From positions 1-48,505 of the forward strand of contig JAFDIS010000017.1 in the NCBI GenBank assembly GCA_019307945.1: a DNA stretch of 48,505 bases, read 5' to 3'. Below the pieces are notes generated by a model. The model worked only from the letters and a program-made list of their open reading frames with translations, had not been told where the DNA came from and did not search any database. The position numbers and the translations under genes were made by a program. This stretch comes from Deltaproteobacteria bacterium (lineage in GTDB: Bacteria; Desulfobacterota; DSM-4660; Desulfatiglandales; Desulfatiglandaceae). Shown one piece after another: positions 33,956-41,617 of the stretch. How positions within the stretch are numbered: position 1 is the first letter of the stretch; each line of letters opens with the position of its first letter.

Positions 33956-34999
33956 CTATTTGATTCGGCCCATTTCTCTGTTGAAATCTTTGAGCATTTG
34001 GACCGCCTTGGAACAGGCGGCGTCCTTTTCCGCCACCTCATCCCAGATCTCCAGGGCACGGGCCTGCATCTTCGCGTATTCCTGGGGGGGCAGCGTGATG
34101 AGTTCCACTCCCATTTCCCTCTGGATCTTGCTCAGGGCCTTGTTCTCCAGGTAGATATATTGATTCGTGCGCAGCCAAAATTGCTCCTCCAGGGTCCTGA
34201 CGAGGATTTCCTGGAGGTCTTTGGGAAGCTTTCGAAAGGCCTTCTGATTCACCAACCAGATATCCGTTCCCGCCACGTTCAACGCCGGGCGCAGATGATA
34301 CTTGCTGATATCATAAAACTTCATGCTCAGACTGCCCTGCACCGCGCCCCAATGGGCACCGTCGATCACTCCCGAAGCCAGCGCTGCATAGATCTCGCTT
34401 CCAGGAAGGTAGGAGGCGGCAGCGCCGATGGAGGACAGGAACTTCTGCAAAATCCCTGAAGACCGCAGTTTGAGCCCCTGGAAATCTTCGAAGCTGCGTA
34501 CCGGTTTCTTGATGGAGAGTTCGGTGGGATAAACCTTGTCGGTGAAGTATAGCATGCCATGTTTGGCCACCTCAGTCTGGAGCATCTCTTCAAATCCGAG
34601 CCACTTGTAAAAGTAGGCGGCCTCCCAGACCTCCCCGAAGTTCAGCGGAAGACCTGAAGCCACATTCATCAACGGGACCTGCGCACGAGGATAGGCGGAG
34701 GACGTGACACCGATGGGCACCATTCCTCTCTTCACGGCGTTAAAGATCTCCTTGGCCGGGACGAGGGCACCGGCCGGGTAGGGTTCGATGACCAGTTTTC
34801 CTTGGGTTCGTTTCTTGAGCCGTTCAATGACCACCAGCAAGCTGTCCTTGTACGACGAACTCGCCATGGGCCAGTGAACAGGGCATTTCCAGGTGATCTG
34901 ATCGGATGCATTCACGCGGCTTGTGGCCGCCACAAAAAAAACAAGGGAGAAGCTCAAGAGAGGCAGGATAACGAACGTGATCATTTTCTTCTTTCTCAT
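33956..34999 (-). CDS. dctP: TRAP transporter substrate-binding protein (DctP)
   Basis: Periplasmic receptor of the TRAP system, 347 residues, with a signal peptide ending RVNA-SD near residue 31. Family features are KKRTQGKLVIEPYPAGALVP, the selectivity-helix region KLRSSGILQKFLSSIGA and ALASGVIDGAHWG, including the arginine (KLRSSG) that binds a carboxylate in most members. The ATG ending at 34999 has GGAGG eight bases upstream. The upstream 3-hydroxyacyl-CoA dehydrogenase gene suggests that the ligand is an organic acid metabolised as a hydroxyacyl or hydroxy acid intermediate, which is inferred from context. Confidence 0.92.
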   Translation of the reverse strand: MRKKKMITFVILPLLSFSLVFFVAATSRVNASDQITWKCPVHWPMASSSYKDSLLVVIERLKKRTQGKLVIEPYPAGALVPAKEIFNAVKRGMVPIGVTSSAYPRAQVPLMNVASGLPLNFGEVWEAAYFYKWLGFEEMLQTEVAKHGMLYFTDKVYPTELSIKKPVRSFEDFQGLKLRSSGILQKFLSSIGAAASYLPGSEIYAALASGVIDGAHWGAVQGSLSMKFYDISKYHLRPALNVAGTDIWLVNQKAFRKLPKDLQEILVRTLEEQFWLRTNQYIYLENKALSKIQREMGVELITLPPQEYAKMQARALEIWDEVAEKDAACSKAVQMLKDFNREMGRIK

Positions 35000-35126
35000 G
35001 ACAAGGTCCTCCACGTGTTAAGGGTTAGCAGGCCAAGTTCCTCTGCATGTATGACGATCCGCACCTCCTTTCTTCGGGCCCTTTGGGCCGCAGAGTTCGA
35101 TTTCATTCCTTTGATGTCCTGTGGGT

Positions 35127-36092
35127 TTACACGAGCCTTCCCTTTTCAAGGCAGAATTGCACCCCGTCCATCACCTTCAGCAAGTGGCGATCCCGTTTTT
35201 TCAGGATCTCCGTTATATCAAGTCCGCTGTAGTCGTAAAACCCTCGGCCGGTCTTCACTCCCAGGTCTCCTTTCTTGATCTTCGAATGAAGCGCATTGGG
35301 ATGGTTGTCAATGGGGGGGTCGAAGAAGCTTTCGTCGGCCAGGTTGCTGGCGCTGAGATCCAACCCCGTAAAGTCGTAGCGCTGCACGAGGCCGAGGACC
35401 ATCATGCGCGGGGCGATGCTCGCCTTGACGGCCAGATCCAACGCCTCCGCCCCGATGTAACCATTGTCCAGCAGAAAGAAGATCTCACGGCCCAGGAGGC
35501 GTTGAATCCTGTTGATGACAAACCCCGGGAGGTACTTTTTCAGGACGATGGGGACCTTGCGCAGCTTCTTGAGAATGTCCACGGTGGTTTGTACTGTCTC
35601 GGAGGAGACTCCGGATTCCCTCACCACCTCCACCAGCGGGATGATGTGGGGGGGTGCAAACCAGTGTGCAATTATCGCATGCCCCAACCGATGCGGAGGG
35701 ACCAGATCAAAGATATTCAGGGTAGAGGTGTTGCTCCAAAGCAAGCTTCCTTCAGGTGCGCTATCATCAATCTGTCTGTAGAGTTCTCGTTTCGCATCCC
35801 TGTTCTCAGGGATCGCCTCGATGATGATGTGCGCGTCTTGAACCGCCTGGCCCAGGGAACCGGCGTAAGCAATGTTGTCAAGGCTCGCCCTTTCTTCTGA
35901 CGGTGAAATTCGGCCGAACTCCTTCAGGATTTCCACGATTCCCGAAATCACCTTTTTACAGGTCTCGGCCGCCCGCGGATTCACGTCGTATCCCGTGACG
36001 TAGTATCCGGCTTGCGCAAAGGCCTGCGCAATTCCCGGGCCCATGGTACCCAAACCAATGACGGCGATCGTTTTCACCTCATCCGCAAGCAT
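35127..36092 (-). CDS. 3-hydroxyacyl-CoA dehydrogenase family protein
   Basis: An NAD-dependent dehydrogenase of 321 residues. The Rossmann motif AVIGLGTMGPGIAQAFAQAG opens the protein. The catalytic region has LLWSNTSTLNIF and AHWFAPPHIIPLVEVV, where the histidine corresponds to the catalytic base of the family. The C-terminal helical domain begins LPGFVINRIQ. The APPHIIPLVEVV variant differs from the FNPVPVMKLVEV of fatty-acid enzymes, so a short hydroxy acid or branched substrate is possible. The ATG ending at 36092 with GGGGGA upstream is chosen; the frame to 36203 is non-coding. It heads the dctP-Q-M group and has a LacI-type operator 140 bases upstream. Confidence 0.86.
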   Translation of the reverse strand: MLADEVKTIAVIGLGTMGPGIAQAFAQAGYYVTGYDVNPRAAETCKKVISGIVEILKEFGRISPSEERASLDNIAYAGSLGQAVQDAHIIIEAIPENRDAKRELYRQIDDSAPEGSLLWSNTSTLNIFDLVPPHRLGHAIIAHWFAPPHIIPLVEVVRESGVSSETVQTTVDILKKLRKVPIVLKKYLPGFVINRIQRLLGREIFFLLDNGYIGAEALDLAVKASIAPRMMVLGLVQRYDFTGLDLSASNLADESFFDPPIDNHPNALHSKIKKGDLGVKTGRGFYDYSGLDITEILKKRDRHLLKVMDGVQFCLEKGRLV

Positions 36093-36232
36093 TCTCGTCC
36101 CCCTTCTTGCTCGATTGCAGCCCGGATCCGCGGGACAATCTCCTGGAAGATCTTCACGCCGGAGGCGATTTCCCCATTCTTGTCTCTCGCGTGGACATGG
36201 CAATGGCTGCGCTGTGACGGCAACGGATCCCG

Positions 36233-36248
36233 GCGTAAACGGTTGCGC
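36233..36248. promoter_or_regulatory. LacI-family operator candidate upstream of the dehydrogenase/TRAP operon
   Basis: GCGTAAACGGTTGCGC matches 14 of 16 bases of the perfect palindrome at 37438-37453 upstream of the interrupted lacI-family gene. It keeps the central AAACG-GTT core typical of LacI/PurR-type sites. It lies between the repressor gene end and the dehydrogenase start, in a position to control the whole operon. Confidence 0.68.
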
Positions 36249-36297
36249 TTCGTCCTACAGAAAACCGTCCTACCCTGATAAGGCGGATTTTTGCCAC

Positions 36298-37399
36298 CTA
36301 CTGCCGACAGGGGCCAGTTGACTCCCGGATGATGAATTCCGATGGGATGACGACGTGCTCTTCCGAGCGCCGTCCCGTCTCTACCTGCCGGAGCAGCAGT
36401 TGGGCGGCGGTTCGTCCAATCTCCGCGACAGGAATCCTGACCACCGTCAGGGGAGGATGGAAGAAATCGATGATATCGGAACCGCCGATGCCCACCACCG
36501 AGATATCATCCGGAACGACCAAACCGCGACTGTTGATCTGGTGCAGGGCACCCGAGGTCACCCCGTCATTGATGCAGATCACGGCCGTCGAGGGTTCCCC
36601 AAGGTTTATACACAACGTCTATTTTAAATGCGAACCCTACATCTCAAAATCGTGATGCGCACACGTTTATGGCAATTGAATGCGCAATTATTTACGACGC
36701 TATGTATAGAAGCTCACCCATCAGACGATAGCCATCGGTTTTCGAGAAGTCGCTTTCAACCACGTACCCGGGGTTCGGGCTGAGCCCATGTTTTTCGAAG
36801 GCATCCAGAAAGGCCGCCAGCCATTCCAGGGAGTATTTCGAGGTCATCTGCCCCAGAATGAAGGCGACTCTTCTGTGGCCGAGGCCGATCAGGTGTCCTA
36901 CGGCCTGTTGCACACTCTTGAAGTTTTCGGAGTTTACACTGGGAATGCGATGGGTTGTTTCCTCTGGAAACCCGGGCATCACGACGGCGGGGATCTCCTT
37001 TTCTTCGAGTTCGATGGTGTTCTGATCATCGATGCGGTTACCAACGACGATCAGCCCGTCCACCAGTCGTCGGTAATAGAGGGTTGCGTAGCTCTCGGTC
37101 TCGTGGATGCCCAGCATCAGGTGGTATCCGTGCTGCCTTGCGTACGTGCTCACTCCCATCAGGATATGATTGTAAAAGGGGCTTTGGAAGGCAAATTCAC
37201 CGGTCCGTGGAATCACGACGCCGATCACCCCGATGCGATTTTGAACCAGGGCCCTGGCGGAAGAGTGGGGAAAGTAGCTCAGTTCCTCGGCCAGTTGGAC
37301 AATCTCCTTCCGCATTGCGCGGCTGACCCCCTTCTTGTTGTTCAGGGCCCGCGAAACGGTGGAGTAAGACACGCCCGTGATTTCCTTTATGGTCAACAA
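36298..37399 (-). pseudogene. LacI-family transcriptional repressor interrupted by a miniature element
   Basis: The N-terminal part (36692-37399) has the helix-turn-helix VSYSTVSRALNNKKGVS and the first lobe of the effector domain, ending YRLMGELL and then running into a stop. The C-terminal part (36298-36606) resumes NLGEPSTAVICINDG and ends with the usual VVIPSEFIIRES. Removing the 98-base element plus one TA copy joins GELL to NLGEPSTAV in frame and gives 333 residues, the normal family length. Two other oddities are present. The only start codons are TTG with poor ribosome-binding signal, and TIKEI-TGVSYSTVS lacks about three residues of the first DNA-binding helix. The likely target is the adjacent dehydrogenase/TRAP operon and its own promoter. 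Confidence 0.85.
36609..36706. mobile_element. 98-bp MITE-like insertion with TA target duplication
   Basis: The element begins TACACAACGTC (plus strand) and, read from the other end, TACATAGCGTC; the ends match at 16 of 24 positions. It is flanked by TA on both sides (36607-36608 and 36707-36708), as expected for IS630/Tc1-mariner-type insertion. It is AT-rich compared with its host gene and has no coding capacity. Precise removal restores the lacI-family frame. The parent transposon is not in the window. Confidence 0.83.
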
Positions 37400-37431
37400 G
37401 GCTGTACGCTCAGATGTGGAAGCTTGCGTTC

Positions 37432-37460
37432 GGGTTAGCGCAAACGTTTGCGCAAGTCAA
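37432..37460 (-). promoter_or_regulatory. Promoter of the lacI-family gene
   Basis: On the minus strand TTGACT (37460-37455) and TAACCC (37437-37432) are 17 bases apart. The spacer contains the complete 16-base operator palindrome, an arrangement that would give tight autorepression. The -10 is weak. Confidence 0.55.
37438..37453. promoter_or_regulatory. Perfect LacI-family operator palindrome
   Basis: GCGCAAACGTTTGCGC is an exact 16-base palindrome with the central CG of LacI/PurR-type operators. It lies 39 bases before the repressor start and inside its promoter spacer. A 14/16 copy is at 36233-36248. Confidence 0.82.
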
Positions 37461-37679
37461 GCTTTTTTGTCCCCGGGCGCAAAGGGAATCTCCTTGCTAC
37501 GTTGAAGCGCAGCTGTCCGGCAAGGGAAGATCCGAGGAAGGCTTCGGGCCTTTCGGGGGAGGGAGCATTCCTGCAGGAGAGCGCCTTGCAAGAGGGCGTG
37601 GCGTGCCATTCCTCGCCGCGACGCCCCTCGTCCCGGACATTGCTTTTCCCTACGGAAAAAATGAGGGCGGCCAAAGAGA

Positions 37680-37700
37680 CCCGGCACGCGGGATGCCGGG
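37680..37700 (-). terminator. Probable terminator of the aldehyde oxidoreductase unit
   Basis: Arms CCCGGCA (37680-37686) and TGCCGGG (37694-37700) with a seven-base loop, followed on the minus strand by TCTCTTT and, further on, six T. It stands just behind the MoaD-like stop. Confidence 0.55.
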
Positions 37701-37711
37701 CGCAAGTCTCA

Positions 37712-37957
37712 TCAACCCCCCCCGATGTGCGGTAAGAAGGCCACCTTGTCGTTGGCGCGCAGGGTCTGATTCAGTCGGCCCGCTTTGTTGTTCACCGTTA
37801 TGCTGACGTCCGATTCGCTCAGGGGCAGGAGGGGAAAGCTCGATTTGATGAAGTTCATGACGTCCAGGACGCTGGCTTGACCCTCCAGCGGAATCTCCAG
37901 TTCCGCGGTCCTGGTCATGGCCCTTTGTACGCCGAAAAACTGAACTGAAACCACCAT
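37712..37957 (-). CDS. MoaD/ThiS-family sulfur carrier protein
   Basis: An 81-residue ubiquitin-like protein that ends in IGGG, close to the C-terminal Gly-Gly that is thiocarboxylated in MoaD and ThiS. The body has the beta-grasp pattern VVSVQFFGVQR, SVLDVMNFIKSSFPLL and VTVNNKAGRLNQTLRANDKVAFLP (the last shortened here to its core NDKVAFLP). It starts 58 bases after the aldehyde oxidoreductase stop on the same strand, so it probably supplies dithiolene sulfur for the tungsten-pterin cofactor. The terminal extra Gly after the Gly-Gly pair is unusual and might need trimming. AAGG lies five bases before the ATG; the longer frame to 38179 is spurious. Confidence 0.82.
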   Translation of the reverse strand: MVVSVQFFGVQRAMTRTAELEIPLEGQASVLDVMNFIKSSFPLLPLSESDVSITVNNKAGRLNQTLRANDKVAFLPHIGGG

Positions 37958-38015
37958 GATGCCTTGTTCTCCGGATAGCGTGAATTGCGATAAGGCCCGT
38001 ACCCTCCCCTCGGCG

Positions 38016-40205
38016 TCAGTTGGAAAGGGCACGCTCTCGGGCGACCGTGAGCCCCTTGCTTTCCAGCAATTCCAGGGCCTTGGCGTCCAGGAGCCCGAAA
38101 GCCTCGAGGGTCTCGGGGAGGGGAAGACCCTCGTCCGTATAGCCCTTTTCGCGGTAGACCACGTCACAGAGCCTCTCATAGGCCTCCCGGCGCAACCTCA
38201 GGAGCAGGGCGTGGCGCTCCTCCATGCTGCCCGGGAGTTGTTCGTCTCCGACCCGCTCTTTCAACCATTCGTCGTAATAGGCGGCGCGGGCCTGGTATTC
38301 GTTGAGAAAAGCGGGTCCCATTGCTCGGTCGGGGATCCTGTCGCTTTCCCTGGACCCTTTACCGTGCCGGACGTTGATCATTTTCTGGAGCAATTGGAGT
38401 CGTTCACTGTCGTCCAGCACGTCCTGGAGCGTTTTTCGGGTCCCCAAAGTGGCGTTCAGGTATTTCACGTAATAGTCGAGAGAAGGCAGGTTCCGGGCCG
38501 GGTTCTCCGTCCGGGCCGCCTCGGGGTTTCGAACGTCGATCCAGGGCAGCTTGCACAGGCCCACTGCATTGAACCAGGTGCGGACCAGGGGAAACCACTT
38601 TAACGCTTGGGCCTTCATCTCAAATGTGGGGAGTTCCTGGTGGACCTGGTCGATGAAGATGAGCCATGCCTCGTCGTGCTGGGGGCCTTTGAGGGCGAAA
38701 CCGTACCCTCCCTGCTGGGCGAGGGATTCCTTTGTTATGTACATGGAAAACTCCAACCCCTTCATTTCCATGCCGAACCGTTCCAGTTGGGCCAGGATCT
38801 CCCGGCGCGGCCTGCCGGTCCTGCGGGCATGAAGGTCCGCCACCACCGCCTTGGCCCTGTGCACGCCCTGCCCGCACACTTTTCCAAAGCCCTCACCCCT
38901 GGCGGTTTCGTGAAGCAGCCGGCCTGCGGCCCGGGTGTCGCCCCAGGCCAGGGGATATCCCACATCCTCCTGGGCGAGGAATCCCCTCTGGACGCATTCC
39001 ATGAGGAAGGATGCGGTCACGCCCATGGAGATGGTGTCCAGGCCGTATTCGTCACAGTACCAGTTGTATTCCATGATGAACTGGGGGTCGAAGATCCCCA
39101 TGCAGGTCACGGCGGCGGCGGTTTCATATTCGGGACCGTCAATGCCTACGCGGCGACCGGCCCTGGGTCCCTGCTCCAGCGTGACCTCCTCGGCGCCCTT
39201 GGCGCAGGCCAGGTTGCAACCCCGGTAACAGCCGTCGGGGAATTTCCGGGTGAGATAGCGCTCCAGGAACACGTCGGCAAAGACCGCCTTCGCCTCGGGG
39301 TGGCGGCCGTACTGGTAGTTCATGACCGGCAGGATGTGATACTTGTCCATGTATTCGACGAGTACCGGGGTGCCCCAGCTGGCGAGGCGCAGCTGCTGGG
39401 GATCGGCCAGGCTCACCACCTTCTTGAGAAGGGCTCCGGCCTCTTTGACGCCCTGCTCGTCCGCGGGCCGGTTGGCGTTGACCTTGGCAAGGGTGGAGCG
39501 GACGATCACGGCCCGCACTCCTTTGGTCCGCATCACGGTCCCGGTGCCGCCCCTGCCCGCCTGCTTGGAGCGAATTCGTTTCCTCCTGGGATCGTAGAAG
39601 AGGCTGTTGATGATACCGAAACGGGCATGAAGGGAGCCCTCACCGTTGACCACGGCCGCCACGTTTTCGTCCGGTTCGCCTCCGTTGTACCATCGAAGCA
39701 AGGCCTCCCCGTAGGTGAGTGCGCCCCAGTCCTCTTCAGGGTTGAAAGCCGGCGCCTCGAGGATTTCGATCACACCACGGTCCCCGTCCACACACAGGAT
39801 TACCTCCCTGTCGGCCAGGCCCGTGAGCACCAGGGCATCGAAGCCGCACTGCTTGAGGAGAGGCGCGAAGTGTCCTCCAATGTTGGAGTCCACAAAGGTG
39901 TCCGTCAGGGGCGAGATCGTCCCCACGATGAATTTTCCCGTGCCCGGGAAACGGGGCTCGTTGCATAGCGGGCCTCCCGCCATCACCAGGAGGTTTTCGG
40001 GGCTGTCGTAACGGGTCCGGGCGGTGGTTTCATCCCAGATCAGCTTCAGGGCGTATCCGCGTCCGCCCACGTATTTTTCCTTGAATTCAGGGGGCAGGGT
40101 GCGGTCCGCAATCCGCCCGGCGGTGAGATCCACCCACAGGATATGATCCGTGTATCCCCTTTTCACAGGGTGAGGTTCGTATTCAAGACAAAGACGCGTT
40201 TCCAT
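38016..40205 (-). CDS. aor: Tungsten-dependent aldehyde:ferredoxin oxidoreductase family protein
   Basis: A 729-residue AOR-family enzyme, longer than the usual 600-650. The N-terminal domain opens ILWVDLTAGRI with VGGRGYALKLIWDE, the tungstopterin-binding start of the family. A cluster-binding CYRGCNLACAKG (CX3CX3C, against the classical CX2CX3C) lies near residue 330, with a distal cysteine in VGLCKLPW near 560. About 70-90 extra C-terminal residues follow. It oxidises an aldehyde to an acid or, in reverse or in BamB-like relatives, reduces a CoA-bound ring; the substrate cannot be chosen from sequence alone. It has a strong promoter and is followed by a MoaD-like gene. Confidence 0.88.
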   Translation of the reverse strand: METRLCLEYEPHPVKRGYTDHILWVDLTAGRIADRTLPPEFKEKYVGGRGYALKLIWDETTARTRYDSPENLLVMAGGPLCNEPRFPGTGKFIVGTISPLTDTFVDSNIGGHFAPLLKQCGFDALVLTGLADREVILCVDGDRGVIEILEAPAFNPEEDWGALTYGEALLRWYNGGEPDENVAAVVNGEGSLHARFGIINSLFYDPRRKRIRSKQAGRGGTGTVMRTKGVRAVIVRSTLAKVNANRPADEQGVKEAGALLKKVVSLADPQQLRLASWGTPVLVEYMDKYHILPVMNYQYGRHPEAKAVFADVFLERYLTRKFPDGCYRGCNLACAKGAEEVTLEQGPRAGRRVGIDGPEYETAAAVTCMGIFDPQFIMEYNWYCDEYGLDTISMGVTASFLMECVQRGFLAQEDVGYPLAWGDTRAAGRLLHETARGEGFGKVCGQGVHRAKAVVADLHARRTGRPRREILAQLERFGMEMKGLEFSMYITKESLAQQGGYGFALKGPQHDEAWLIFIDQVHQELPTFEMKAQALKWFPLVRTWFNAVGLCKLPWIDVRNPEAARTENPARNLPSLDYYVKYLNATLGTRKTLQDVLDDSERLQLLQKMINVRHGKGSRESDRIPDRAMGPAFLNEYQARAAYYDEWLKERVGDEQLPGSMEERHALLLRLRREAYERLCDVVYREKGYTDEGLPLPETLEAFGLLDAKALELLESKGLTVARERALSN

Positions 40206-40289
40206 CTGCTTCGTGATCCTTTCGGGTCCCGGCGGCCTGGGGGTAGGTCAAAGCGAGCCGGGACGCAAACAAAAAAAATAAAATCAACT

Positions 40290-40317
40290 TTTATAAATGA
40301 TTTCCTCAAGATGTCAA
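40290..40317 (-). promoter_or_regulatory. Strong candidate promoter for aor
   Basis: On the minus strand TTGACA (40317-40312), 16 bases, TATAAA (40295-40290), in a very AT-rich stretch. It predicts a leader of about 75-80 bases before the aor start at 40205. This is the best sigma-70-type match in the window together with the one at 42683. Confidence 0.7.
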
Positions 40318-40502
40318 GCGAATTATCCGTCCCCAGAGGGCGGGGCGCCTGCGGAAAAACCCGGCTTCGGCTACCGGTCCGTATTTTCTCCTGGGAGATC
40401 TTCCATACAAAGGGCATGGCGTACCGGTTGTTTTCACCGGGATTTTGTGCTAGACAGTACCGCATTCTGCGAAATAGACCCCGTCGTTTGAAGGAGAAAG
40501 CC

Positions 40503-41576
40503 ATGGAAATCAAAATCACGCAAGCCGCAGCCGATCAACTCAAACCCAAACCCAGCGATGACTCCAGTCTGGCCTTCGGAAACATCTTTTCAGATCATAT
40601 GTTCCTCATGGATTTCGAGCGGGCCCGGGGCTGGATAAATCCCCGGATCATCCCCTATGGACCCCTGGCTGTGGACCCTGCGGCCATGGCTCTCCATTAC
40701 GGTCAGGAGATCTTCGAGGGCCTGAAAGCCTATCGCCGCACGGACGGGGGCATCTGTCTGTTTCGCGCGGAAGAGAACTTCAAACGCATGAACCGTTCCG
40801 CGAAGAGGCTTTGCATGCCGGAGCTGGATATACCCTTCGTAATGGAGGCTATGAAGGAGCTGATCCGGATCGACCGGGAATGGGTCCCCCATTCGCACGG
40901 GACCTCCCTCTACATCCGGCCCACCATGTTGGCCACCGAACCTCACCTGGGGGTCCGGGTGGCGGACGAATACCTCTTCTTCATCATCATCGGACCGGTG
41001 GGGGCTTATTACAAGGAGGGCCTCAACCCGGTAAAGATCTACGTGGAGGACAACTACATACGGGCGGCTCAGGGGGGCGTGGGAGAGGCCAAGACGGCCG
41101 CCAACTATGCTGCAAGTCTTTTGGCAGGAGAAGAGGCCAAGAAAAAGGGGTTCAGTCAGGTCCTCTGGTTGGACGCCAAGGAAAGGCGTTATGTGGAAGA
41201 GGTGGGCACCATGAACATGTTCTTCGTGATCGAGGACGAGGTGATCACCGCGCCCCTGACCGGCACCATCCTCCCCGGTATCACGCGGGACTCAGTGCTT
41301 CGGATCGTGAAAGACTGGGGCCTGAAGGTCTCGGAGCGGTCCCTGACCATCGACGAGGTGATCCAGGCGGCCCAGGACGGCCGGCTCAAGGAAGCCTTCG
41401 GGACCGGCACAGCGGCGGTCATATCACCCGTGGGGCAGATCACTTACCAGGGGGAGGATCACATCGTCGCGGGCGGTAAGATGGGGGAGCTTTCCCAGCG
41501 GCTCTATGATTTCATCGTGGGGATCCAGTACGGTGACCGGGAGGACCCCTACGGCTGGGTGGAGCGCATCGATTGA
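40503..41576 (+). CDS. ilvE: Branched-chain amino acid aminotransferase
   Basis: A pyridoxal-phosphate class IV aminotransferase of 357 residues acting on leucine, isoleucine and valine or their keto acids. Visible blocks are LHYGQEIFEGLKAYR near residue 60, LYIRPTMLAT near 140, the PLP-lysine region QVLWLDAKERRYVEEVGTMN near 220 and LPGITRDSVL near 255. AAGGAG lies six bases before the ATG at 40503; the longer frame from 40143 runs antisense to aor. mtnA follows after 41 bases. The liv-type transporter at the left end of the window is far away and not obviously linked. Confidence 0.95.
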   Translation: MEIKITQAAADQLKPKPSDDSSLAFGNIFSDHMFLMDFERARGWINPRIIPYGPLAVDPAAMALHYGQEIFEGLKAYRRTDGGICLFRAEENFKRMNRSAKRLCMPELDIPFVMEAMKELIRIDREWVPHSHGTSLYIRPTMLATEPHLGVRVADEYLFFIIIGPVGAYYKEGLNPVKIYVEDNYIRAAQGGVGEAKTAANYAASLLAGEEAKKKGFSQVLWLDAKERRYVEEVGTMNMFFVIEDEVITAPLTGTILPGITRDSVLRIVKDWGLKVSERSLTIDEVIQAAQDGRLKEAFGTGTAAVISPVGQITYQGEDHIVAGGKMGELSQRLYDFIVGIQYGDREDPYGWVERID

Positions 41577-41617
41577 TGGATTCGAACACCCCACCGCCGC
41601 GGGCAGGAGGCTGACCC

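Larger units (their letters stand above)
37400..37711. other. Gap between the MoaD-like gene end and the lacI-family gene
   Basis: 312 bases holding a hairpin terminator for the aldehyde oxidoreductase unit (37680-37700) at one end and the repressor promoter and operator (37432-37460) at the other. Open frames between them on both strands look non-coding. Confidence 0.5.

Noticed and set aside
40143-40502. N-terminal extension of the aminotransferase frame
   Set aside because: It runs antisense through the start of aor and its promoter; a clear ribosome-binding site and family-like start are at 40503.
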